A DNA stretch of 64,000 nucleotides. It comes from Phycisphaerales bacterium (lineage in GTDB: Bacteria; Planctomycetota; Phycisphaerae; Phycisphaerales; UBA1924). The translations under genes and the position numbers were made by a program. Positions 16,784 to 27,739 of the stretch are shown in pieces (within the stretch, counting starts at the first letter, position 1; the number at the start of each line of letters is the position of its first letter). The notes under the pieces were generated by a model that did not search any database, was not told the origin of the DNA, and saw only the letters and a list, made by a program, of their open reading frames with translations. The stretch covers positions 124,001 through 188,000 of the forward strand of contig JAJDDJ010000013.1 in the NCBI GenBank assembly GCA_029260395.1, given 5' to 3'.

Positions 16784-17723
16784 GACCCCAAACCTCACGC
16801 TCGCTCACTCGCCCGATGCGGACGATGTGGTGATGTGGTGGCCGATCACCGGGATGCGGCTGCCCGATGGCTCGCCCATGGACGGCCCCGATGGACAACC
16901 CGCTATCGACACCGGCGGCTTCGCCTTCGACCCGCTCGGCGAGGACGTGCAGGTCCTCAACCAGCGAGCCATCGAACAGAGCGACCTCGACATCACCGCG
17001 ATCAGCGCGCACGCGTACCCGTACTTGGCCGATCGCTACCGGATCACGGCCTGCGGCGGGTCGTTCGGCGAGGGCTACGGGCCCAAGGTCGTCGTGCGCG
17101 CCGATGACCCGCGCTTCCGCAGCGGCGAGCCCCAGAGGCTCACGGGCGACGACATCAAGATTGCGGTGCCCGGTAGGCACACGACCGCGTTTCTCGCGTT
17201 GTCGCTGCTGCTCGATGCGGACGACGGCCCGCCGTTTGAGTTCGTCGAGATGCGGTTCGACCGGATTATCGGCGCGGTGCAATCGGGCGCGGTCGATGCG
17301 GGCGTGCTCATCCACGAGGCGCAGCTCACGTTCGAGGACCACGGCTTGCAGCAGCTCGCCGAGCTTGGCGTGTGGTGGCTCGACGAGATGGGCATGCCGC
17401 TGCCGCTCGGGTTGAACGTGGTGCTTCGCGAGCTCGATACTCGCCACGGTCCGGGCGCGGTTAAACGCATTTCGGCGGTCTTGCAGGCGTCGGTCGTGCA
17501 TGCACGCACCGAGGCCGCGGCCTCGCGCAGGCTGTTGCTCGCACGGGCGGGCGATCGGCCCGAGTGGCGCGATGATGCACTCGTCGCCAAGTACCTATCG
17601 ATGTACGTGAGCGAGCTGACAGTGGACATGAGCGATAGCGGGCGCGAGGCGCTGGCCGTGCTGTACGAGCGTGGGGCCAAGGCCAAGCTGTGCCGGGCCG
17701 TGGGCGCGATCGACGTTGTCTAA
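16776..17723 (+). CDS. mqnD: 1,4-dihydroxy-6-naphthoate synthase-like protein (futalosine menaquinone pathway)
   Basis: 315 residues, somewhat longer than typical MqnD (about 280). The N-terminal AHSPDADDVVMWW is the hallmark SPDADD motif of MqnD, which converts cyclic dehypoxanthine futalosine to 1,4-dihydroxy-6-naphthoate. Further conserved segments are ISAHAYPYLADRY, YGPKVVV, PGRHTTAF and AGVLIHEAQLT. The fold is a periplasmic-binding-protein-like two-lobe domain. An extra loop rich in Asp/Gly/Pro (residues about 25-45) lies after the motif. The ATG overlaps the preceding gene by 8 bp. It implies menaquinone synthesis from chorismate by the futalosine route; mqnA/B/C are not in the window. 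Confidence 0.87.
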   Translation: MHETPNLTLAHSPDADDVVMWWPITGMRLPDGSPMDGPDGQPAIDTGGFAFDPLGEDVQVLNQRAIEQSDLDITAISAHAYPYLADRYRITACGGSFGEGYGPKVVVRADDPRFRSGEPQRLTGDDIKIAVPGRHTTAFLALSLLLDADDGPPFEFVEMRFDRIIGAVQSGAVDAGVLIHEAQLTFEDHGLQQLAELGVWWLDEMGMPLPLGLNVVLRELDTRHGPGAVKRISAVLQASVVHARTEAAASRRLLLARAGDRPEWRDDALVAKYLSMYVSELTVDMSDSGREALAVLYERGAKAKLCRAVGAIDVV

Positions 17724-17766
17724 GAGAGTCGTCTGCGCGCTGCTGTAGGCAACCAAGGAGAGACCG

Positions 17767-18519
17767 ATGGAGCTGTACAGAGAAACCGACGGCATGGCAC
17801 GCGTGCGACGGCCAGATGGCTCGGGCCTGCTGCTGATCCAGGTGCTGGGCATCGGCCGTAACTACGCCGCCCATGCGGCTGAGCGGGGCCACGCCCCGCC
17901 TGACCGCCCGATGGTGTTCTCGAAGTGTCCGTCTTCGATCGTGTTTGACGGCGAGCCGATCGTGATCCCCGAGCTCTGCCGAGACGAGGCCACGGGCGGC
18001 CCAGAGCAGGTCGACTTTGAGGCCGAGCTTGCGGTGGTCATCGGCAAGGGCGCGCGCGATGTGCCCGTGCGTAAAGCGCTGGATTTCGTGCTCGGGTACT
18101 GCTGTGCGAACGATGTGTCGGCCCGCTGGTGGCAGAAGGAGGGTGCTGGCGGGCAGTTCAGCCGGGGCAAGAGCTTCGACAGCTTCTGCCCGCTCGGGCC
18201 AACGGTCGTGCCCGCGAGCGAGGTGGACCCATCGGGCCTGCGTATTCGGAGCCGGTTGGGCCATCCAGAACCCGGCGGCGCAGGCATGGAACCGATGCAG
18301 GACGACACGACCGGTTCGATGACGTTCAGCGTGGCGGACCTGGTCGCCGAACTCAGCCGGGGCATGACGCTCCTGCCCGGCACGGTGATCCTCACCGGCA
18401 CGCCCAGCGGGGTTGGCGCCGCGCGCACGCCACCGAGGTTCTTGCGACCGGGCGAATTCGTCGAGGTCGAGATCGAAGGCCTCGGCGTGCTGCGCAACCC
18501 GGTGATGCAGGGTCCGTAA
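17767..18519 (+). CDS. Fumarylacetoacetate hydrolase family protein
   Basis: 250 residues. IGRNYAAHAAE at the N terminus, then VIPELC, VDFEAELAVVIGK with metal-binding acidic residues, VLGYCCANDVSAR, GKSFDSFCPLGP and GTVILTGTPSGVG are the standard FAH-family blocks. Members hydrolyse, decarboxylate or tautomerise acylpyruvates and oxaloacetate; the reaction here cannot be specified. The start ATG 17767 has AAGGAG upstream. It lies 43 bp after mqnD on the same strand and may be cotranscribed. Confidence 0.9.
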   Translation: MELYRETDGMARVRRPDGSGLLLIQVLGIGRNYAAHAAERGHAPPDRPMVFSKCPSSIVFDGEPIVIPELCRDEATGGPEQVDFEAELAVVIGKGARDVPVRKALDFVLGYCCANDVSARWWQKEGAGGQFSRGKSFDSFCPLGPTVVPASEVDPSGLRIRSRLGHPEPGGAGMEPMQDDTTGSMTFSVADLVAELSRGMTLLPGTVILTGTPSGVGAARTPPRFLRPGEFVEVEIEGLGVLRNPVMQGP

Positions 18520-18535
18520 AGCCAGCCGAGCGGGC

Positions 18536-19771
18536 TCAGTCGGCTAGGGCGTCCTTGATGACCTTGCGGAGGCGGTCGGTGCCGTCGGGGTCGAAGCCGA
18601 TTTCGTGGTGAACGACCCTGCCGTCTCTGCCGACGACGTAGAACGTTGGGATGCCGGTGACGCCGTACGCGTTGGCGACGTTGTCACCACCCAAGAGCAG
18701 CTGGTAGTTCAGGCCCTTGCTGGCCATGAACGCCTTGGGGTTGCCGCTCTCCCAGCAGTTGACGCCGATGACCGCGACCGCGTCGCCCTTGAACTCCTCG
18801 TGGAGTTGTTGGAGCCCGGGCATGGCCATGATGCACGGCCCGCACCACGTCGCCCAGAAGTCCATGACGACGACCTTGCCCCGGTAGTCGGAAAGCGCAA
18901 AGTCGGTGCCATCCGGGTCCTCCAGCGACCACTCGGGCGCGGGCTCGCCGACGGCGACACCCACGGGCTCTTTCTTCTTGCCGGCGTTGAAGCCGAACTG
19001 CTCCGTCTCGTATTCGACCAGCTCGTAGCCGGTGGGCGTCTCGGGGGCTGCGAACGCAGAACTCTCGACGGTGTCGAGCAGGTTGAACGAGTCGAAGGTG
19101 AGGGTGACGATGCCGATGTCGGCCGAGTCGTCGTAGCCGCCAAACTCAAAGCGTGCGGGCATGCCGGTGTCGGTATTGAGGTACATCCACGACTCGTATC
19201 CGCCGTAGTCGTCGAAGCCGATGCGGATGGTGTGGCAGGGTTTGCCGTTGACCATCGCGAGCCCATCGTACACCAGCGGATAGGGCTCTCGGTCGCCTCG
19301 GAACGCCCCGCCGAGTTGATCCTCCCATTGCAGCAGCCAGCTCGACAGACCGGCACCTGCGATGTCGAGCGCTCCGTGTGCGTCGTCGAGCGGGCCGGCG
19401 ACGACTTGCTTGTCGCCGTGGCGGACGGAGGTGACCGTCTGGCCGTCGTACGTCGAGAGGAACGCGGGCGTGGTGGCGTCGGGGCTGAGAGTCTTGCCGT
19501 CGATGCGGAGGCGTAGCTCGCCCTCGAGCAAGCTTGCGGTCACGGTGCCGATGCGGGTGGGCGTGGTGGCAAAGGCGGCCTGGCCCTGGCGGGTCGCGGT
19601 GTAGGTGAAGCCCTTGGCAGAGGTGAGCTTTGAATCGAGCTCACGCATCATCACGTACGGGTCATCGTTCTGGGCGGCGCACGGGATGGCGAGGCCGGCA
19701 GCCAGAAACACCGTGAGCGAGCGGGGGAAGCGGGCGAGGGCTGAGTGGGCGTGAGTCGCGGGGCTGGGCAT
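18536..19771 (-). CDS. Secreted TlpA-like thioredoxin with N-terminal lipoprotein-LolA-like/DUF2092-type domain
   Basis: 411 residues from ATG 19771 (GGAG 8 nt upstream). The signal peptide ends FLAAGLAIPCAAQ. The middle part (residues about 40-250) has the beta-rich pattern of DUF2092/LolA-fold proteins (TSAKGFTYTATRQGQ, LSTYDGQTVTSVRHGDKQ). The C-terminal thioredoxin domain has the redox motif FWATWCGPC (near residue 308) and the cis-proline loop TGIPTFYVVG. It likely handles disulfide reduction in the periplasm. Convergent with the FAH gene. Confidence 0.83.
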   Translation of the reverse strand: MPSPATHAHSALARFPRSLTVFLAAGLAIPCAAQNDDPYVMMRELDSKLTSAKGFTYTATRQGQAAFATTPTRIGTVTASLLEGELRLRIDGKTLSPDATTPAFLSTYDGQTVTSVRHGDKQVVAGPLDDAHGALDIAGAGLSSWLLQWEDQLGGAFRGDREPYPLVYDGLAMVNGKPCHTIRIGFDDYGGYESWMYLNTDTGMPARFEFGGYDDSADIGIVTLTFDSFNLLDTVESSAFAAPETPTGYELVEYETEQFGFNAGKKKEPVGVAVGEPAPEWSLEDPDGTDFALSDYRGKVVVMDFWATWCGPCIMAMPGLQQLHEEFKGDAVAVIGVNCWESGNPKAFMASKGLNYQLLLGGDNVANAYGVTGIPTFYVVGRDGRVVHHEIGFDPDGTDRLRKVIKDALAD

Positions 19772-19859
19772 AACCGGATCTCCTGTGGTTGCGTGCAGGC
19801 TTGCCAGCAGTTTACCACGGATCGGCCCCGGCTCCCGAACAGGCCAACAATCAGGCTGC

Positions 19860-20339
19860 ATGGCCAAGCGAAAGCCCCAAGATGGAAGCGACCGCGTGAT
19901 GGAGAACCGCAAGGCTCGCTATCGCTACGCCATCGGCGAGACGCTGGAAGTCGGGATCATGCTCGGGGGCACCGAGGTCAAGGCTCTGCGGGACGGGCAG
20001 GTCTCCTTGGGCGAGGGCTTCGTGAGGGCCGAAGAAACCCCGGTAGGACTCTGGCTGTACAACGTGAACATCGGTGAGTACGCCCCCGCGGGTAGCCGGG
20101 GGCACAAACCGGTGCGGGTCCGCAAGCTGCTGGCGCACAAGCGGGAGATCCTTCGGCTTGCGAAGGCCTCTGATGTGAAGGGTGCCACGATCGTGCCGTT
20201 GAAGCTGTACTTCAAGGACGGCTGGGCCAAGCTGCTCATAGGGGTCGGGCACGGCAAAAGCCGAGTCGACAAGCGTGAGGACCTCAAGGCCCGCGATGCC
20301 GGTCGTGAGATTCAGCGGGCATTGTCCAAGCGGGTGTAA
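19860..20339 (+). CDS. smpB: SsrA-binding protein
   Basis: 159 residues. SmpB partners tmRNA in trans-translation. The features are NRKARYRYAIGETLEVGIMLGGTEVKALR, here only cited in part (NRKARYRY; GGTEVKALRDGQVSL), LWLYNVNIGEY, KRKPQ at the N terminus, and the C-terminal basic GKSRVDKREDLKARD. ATG 19860 is chosen because the MAKRK start is typical; the open frame continues upstream to 19785. Divergent from the TlpA-like gene. No ssrA gene was recognised nearby. Confidence 0.95.
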   Translation: MAKRKPQDGSDRVMENRKARYRYAIGETLEVGIMLGGTEVKALRDGQVSLGEGFVRAEETPVGLWLYNVNIGEYAPAGSRGHKPVRVRKLLAHKREILRLAKASDVKGATIVPLKLYFKDGWAKLLIGVGHGKSRVDKREDLKARDAGREIQRALSKRV

Positions 20340-20393
20340 TCCACTGGGGAACCTGCTTCCAAGTCCCTACCGAGCCTCCAGCGGCCCGATGCA

Positions 20394-21446
20394 ATGTCCG
20401 ATAGGGCGAGCATGGCCCGGCCTGCTGGCAAAAACCGCGATGGCTACTCCTGGTACCCAGGAAGCTGGGACCCGACCATCCGCAGGTCGCTGCTGATGAT
20501 GGGGTTGGTCGTGGGCATGGGCACCGCGGGCTACACCTGGATCGAAGGCTGGTCGCCCTGGCAGTCGCTGTTTTTCACGCTCGTGACGCTCACGACCGTG
20601 GGCTATGGCGACTACGGCCTGAGTGCTGCGGGCGAGCGGTTCACGGCTGTGTTGATGATCGGCGGCATCGCGATCGTCTCGTATACCGCAAGCCAGATCC
20701 TGCACTTTGCCATCTCCAAAGCCACCTTCCCGGAGCGACGAATGATACAGCAAGCCAAGCAGATGAGCGGCCACTTCATCGTGTGCGGGCTGGGCCGGAC
20801 CGGCCAGCGCGTCATCCGGCGGCTCTTGGAAGAAGACGCGACGATGGTCGCGATCGATCAGAACCCCAAGCTTGTCGAGGATGCACGCGAGCGAGGCATC
20901 GTGGCGTTCGAAGGCGACGCGACGAGCGATCAATCGCTGCTCGATGCGGGCATCAACCGGGCGACCAGCTTGGCCGCCGTTACTTCGTCCGACGCGGCCA
21001 ATGCGATGATTTGTCTCTCCGCCCGAGCGCTCGCGGAGAATCTTTCGATCATCGCAAGAGCCGAGGAAGAAGCTTCGGTTTGCAAGCTCAAGCGAGCTGG
21101 TGCGAACCGTGTGGTCAGCCCCGCGAGTTACGGCGGCGACGGCATTGCGGCGAGCCTGCTCCACCCCGAGGTCGCCCGCCTGCTGCCCGGGCTCGAGGAT
21201 GGGCACGGCGATGTGGAGTTCGTCGAGTATCTCGTCTCATCGAGTTCCGTGGCCTGCGGTAAGTCGATCATTGAGCTGGGCAAGGCCCATCCGAAGCTTG
21301 TCTTTGTCGCTTCACACGCCAAAGGCGGGAACACGCAGATACGCCCGCCCGCCTCGCACGTACTGAGCGAGGGTGAGGTGCTGGTGATTGCGGGTACGCA
21401 GTTCGATCTCGAGGCTTTGCGCCGACCGAGCCGAGCGGCGGCCTAG
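20394..21446 (+). CDS. Potassium channel protein with RCK (TrkA-N/TrkA-C) domains
   Basis: 350 residues. Two membrane helices flank the pore with the K+ selectivity filter TLTTVGYGDYG (near residue 66). The cytoplasmic RCK part starts HFIVCGLGRTGQRVIRRLLEE, a Rossmann nucleotide fold, with acidic AIDQNP and FEGDAT. The TrkA-C part has SSSVACGKSIIELGKAHP and HVLSEGEVLVIAGT. This is the two-TM MthK/Kch-like plan for gated K+ flux in the inner membrane. Two in-frame ATGs (20394, 20412) are possible starts. Confidence 0.9.
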   Translation: MSDRASMARPAGKNRDGYSWYPGSWDPTIRRSLLMMGLVVGMGTAGYTWIEGWSPWQSLFFTLVTLTTVGYGDYGLSAAGERFTAVLMIGGIAIVSYTASQILHFAISKATFPERRMIQQAKQMSGHFIVCGLGRTGQRVIRRLLEEDATMVAIDQNPKLVEDARERGIVAFEGDATSDQSLLDAGINRATSLAAVTSSDAANAMICLSARALAENLSIIARAEEEASVCKLKRAGANRVVSPASYGGDGIAASLLHPEVARLLPGLEDGHGDVEFVEYLVSSSSVACGKSIIELGKAHPKLVFVASHAKGGNTQIRPPASHVLSEGEVLVIAGTQFDLEALRRPSRAAA

Positions 21447-21451
21447 CTGCG

Positions 21452-21892
21452 TCAGATGCCCTTGGCTCGGCTTGTCTGCGCCAGGCGAAGCTTGAGTGCC
21501 GCGCGTTGACGGTCACGCGAGAGGCGCTGCAGAGCCGTGGCCGGGTCGGCGGCATCGGCGGGAACCGTTCGCGCCTCGGCCTCGGCGAGTTCCGCCTTGG
21601 CGTCGGTCTCGGTGAGTTCCTCGGCCGGCACAGCGGTCTCGGCCAAGATCGTCAGCGTGTTGCCCGCCATCTTCACAAACCCGCCATCGATCACATACGA
21701 CCGCTCCCCGCCCTTGCCGGTGGTGTCCGGGAAGGTCACGGTGAGTTCGCCGAGGCCGAGCTGAGCCAGTAGCGGGGCGCGGCCCGGCAGCACGCCGAAG
21801 AGGCCGTCCCAAGCGGGCACGTTGGCGTACGACACTTCATCATCGAGGAGCTTGGCGCTGGGAGTGACGAGCTGGCAGCGGAAAGTCTTCAC
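21452..21892 (-). CDS. atpC: F1Fo ATP synthase epsilon subunit
   Basis: 146 residues. FRCQLVTPSAKLLDDEVSYANVPAWDG and GVLPGRAPLLAQLG, followed by VIDGGFVKMAGNTLTILAE, are the beta-sandwich domain of epsilon. The C-terminal Ala-rich helical hairpin (ETDAKAELAEAEAR) is present. GTG start at 21892 follows GAGAGGA. It stands alone, convergent with the K+ channel gene; atpD is about 20 kb away and no other ATP synthase subunit is in the window. Confidence 0.9.
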   Translation of the reverse strand: MKTFRCQLVTPSAKLLDDEVSYANVPAWDGLFGVLPGRAPLLAQLGLGELTVTFPDTTGKGGERSYVIDGGFVKMAGNTLTILAETAVPAEELTETDAKAELAEAEARTVPADAADPATALQRLSRDRQRAALKLRLAQTSRAKGI

Positions 21893-22011
21893 GGCGGGTC
21901 CTCTCGAGAACAGAACAGGTGCAGTCAGCGGGAATTGGCCCCGCGAGCGATCATGCTAGGTCGCCTTGGGCGGTTCAGGGGCACGCCCACGCCTCAGCGA
22001 TAGGCTTGGTC

Positions 22012-22983
22012 ATGACCCGGACGCGATGGGCCATCCTGATCTCCACGGCAGCGGTGATGGCCGCAGCAGTGCTTCGGCTGCTCGCAGGCGGCCAGGGGCT
22101 GCATCTGCCAGAGTCGGGCATCATCTGGTCGCTGAGAATGGACCGGCTTATCAGCGGCCTCGTCGTCGGCGGCGCGGTCGCGCTATCGGGAGTGGGCCTC
22201 CAGTGCCTTCTTCGCAACCCGTTGGCCTCGCCGGATTTGCTCGGGCTTGCCTCGGGTGCGGGGCTCGGGGCGATGCTTGTGGTGCTCGGGCATTACGCAG
22301 CCACCGGGGCGGTCGAACCCAACGTTCCGGGCCAGGGTCTCGGGGCACTCGTTGGGGCGGTGGGGGCGCTGCTGATCGTCTATGGGCTAAGCCAGCGGCG
22401 GGGGCTCATCGACCCGACCTCGCTGATTCTCGTCGGCGTGATCATCGGGCTCATGTGCTCAGCGGGAATCATGATCATTCAGCACCTGCTTCCAGACCGG
22501 GGCGTACGCACGAGCAGGTGGCTTCTCGGTGCGATCGTCGACGACACACCCAGGCTTCGCGTGCTGGTGGTTGGCGCGATGACCGTCGTGTGCGCCGCCG
22601 CGGGTGTTCGATGGGGGCGTTGGCTTGATGGCGCCTCACTCGCTGAGGACGAGGCGGCCTCGATCGGGGTGCCGCTTGGCCGGGTGAGGCTCTGCTTGCT
22701 GGTGGCCTCAGGGGCGCTGGCGGCGGGCGCTGTGTGGGTGGCGGGACCGATCGGGTTTGTCGGTCTGGTCGCGCCGCACCTGGGCCGGCTCATGGGTGGC
22801 CCCCGGCATGCGGGCCTGATGGTGACCGCGACGCTGCTGGGCGCCGCGGTAGTTGTTGGGGCGGACGCGCTGATCGGCGCGGTGCCCACTTCGGCGGGCC
22901 GGCTGCCGCTCGGCGTAGTCACGACTCTGCTCGGCGGGCCTGTGTTCCTCTGGATGCTCTTTCACAGCCGAGGCATTCGCTAA
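22012..22983 (+). CDS. FecCD-family ABC transporter permease
   Basis: 323 residues with about 8-10 hydrophobic helices. The motifs NPLASPDLLGLASGAGLGA (residues about 68-86) and the C-terminal GPIGFVGLVAPHLGRLMGG and PLGVVTTLLGGPVFLWML are diagnostic of the BtuC/FecCD permeases for siderophores, haem or cobalamin. ATG 22012 starts directly with TRTRWAILIS. No ATPase or substrate-binding protein gene is adjacent, so its partners must be elsewhere or absent; the substrate is unknown. Confidence 0.9.
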   Translation: MTRTRWAILISTAAVMAAAVLRLLAGGQGLHLPESGIIWSLRMDRLISGLVVGGAVALSGVGLQCLLRNPLASPDLLGLASGAGLGAMLVVLGHYAATGAVEPNVPGQGLGALVGAVGALLIVYGLSQRRGLIDPTSLILVGVIIGLMCSAGIMIIQHLLPDRGVRTSRWLLGAIVDDTPRLRVLVVGAMTVVCAAAGVRWGRWLDGASLAEDEAASIGVPLGRVRLCLLVASGALAAGAVWVAGPIGFVGLVAPHLGRLMGGPRHAGLMVTATLLGAAVVVGADALIGAVPTSAGRLPLGVVTTLLGGPVFLWMLFHSRGIR

Positions 22984-23079
22984 CGCGCCGCGGTTCAACT
23001 CGCCATGCGCTGACGCAGCGGTGTACGCTCGCGGCTGCCCACCTCCGCGCGATTCCGCAATCCCAGCCGAAAGGCCCGT

Positions 23080-23343
23080 ATGCCAGGTGTTATCGAGATG
23101 ATCGGTTGGGGCGGGATGATCGTCCTGCTGACCGCGTACTTCCTTCGCCACTCGATCGGCCCGATCACGCACGCGTTGTTCAACATCACTGCGTCATCGA
23201 TGATCGCACCGATCTGCTTTGTGCAGGAGACGTGGCCCGTGTTCGCGTTGCAGATCGCCTGGGGCGCGATCGCTGTTCGGGATCTGATAAAAGCGATGCG
23301 AACGCGGCATCAGGCCCCGACCGATCCGGCCACCGAGGCATGA
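23080..23343 (+). CDS. Small CBU_0592-like membrane protein
   Basis: 87 residues with three predicted hydrophobic helices (IGWGGMIVLLTAYFLR, ALFNITASSMIAP, and VFALQIAWGAIAVRDLI), plus a short polar C terminus. The pattern W-G-x-x-x-x-LTAYFLR ... NITAS ... W-G-x-IAV-RDL is that of the CBU_0592-like small membrane domain found in many bacteria, of unknown function. No operon partner; 97 bp after the permease on the same strand. Confidence 0.7.
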   Translation: MPGVIEMIGWGGMIVLLTAYFLRHSIGPITHALFNITASSMIAPICFVQETWPVFALQIAWGAIAVRDLIKAMRTRHQAPTDPATEA

Positions 23344-23370
23344 TCGGATTTGCTCACATTGAGCGGGCGG

Positions 23371-27215
<3,845 letters not shown>

Positions 27216-27274
27216 GGCGGGCGACCGCAGCGGATACGATGGTGGCTGAGACAGCAAGCTCTGGAGAACGCATC

Positions 27275-27625
27275 GTGAGCACCATGGCACAACTGGCAGC
27301 AGCCCCCTTCGAGGGAAGCCTGACGCTCGCGTTCGGGGCTCCGGGTCCGCTCGAGATCGCTGCGATTCTGGTGATCGGGCTGCTGCTGTTCGGTAGGCGG
27401 CTGCCCGAGGTGGGCCGCAACGTGGGCCGATCGATCATCGAGTTCAAACGCGGCTTGCGGGACGTGAGTAACGAACTCGAGGCCGAGAGCCGCAAGGACA
27501 GTGCTTCGAAGCCCGCGAGCCTCAATGAGCCGAGCGATAGCCGAACCGTGAGCCAGTCCAGCCAGCCTGTGGCAGAGCCCGCGGTCCAGAGCCCTTCGAA
27601 CGGCGAGGCGGATAAGCCTGCCTGA
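27275..27625 (+). CDS. tatA: Twin-arginine translocase TatA/TatE-like protein
   Basis: 116 residues from GTG 27275 (GGAG 8 nt upstream); ATG 27284 would be too far from the ribosome site. A short N terminus is followed by a membrane helix (PLEIAAILVIGLLLFG), then the conserved RRLPEVGRNVGRSIIEFKRGL amphipathic helix and a polar Ser/Pro/Glu-rich tail. This is the TatA plan (or TatB; the two are not safely separated). It fits the Tat-type signal peptides of the PLP enzyme and the asparaginase in this window. No tatC adjacent. Confidence 0.85.
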   Translation: MSTMAQLAAAPFEGSLTLAFGAPGPLEIAAILVIGLLLFGRRLPEVGRNVGRSIIEFKRGLRDVSNELEAESRKDSASKPASLNEPSDSRTVSQSSQPVAEPAVQSPSNGEADKPA

Positions 27626-27739
27626 TCGGGTGGCCGGACTGGCCGTCTGACTGGCTGCTGAGCTCAGCAAATCTGATGTGAATCCCATGTTGGAACGCTG
27701 GTCGGCAACTTGGCAGGCCTGACGCCGTACCATGGGACC

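Noticed and set aside
18520-18545. Short inverted repeat between the FAH and TlpA-like genes as a bidirectional terminator
   Set aside because: Only a 6-bp stem overlapping the stop codon and no T-tract on either strand.
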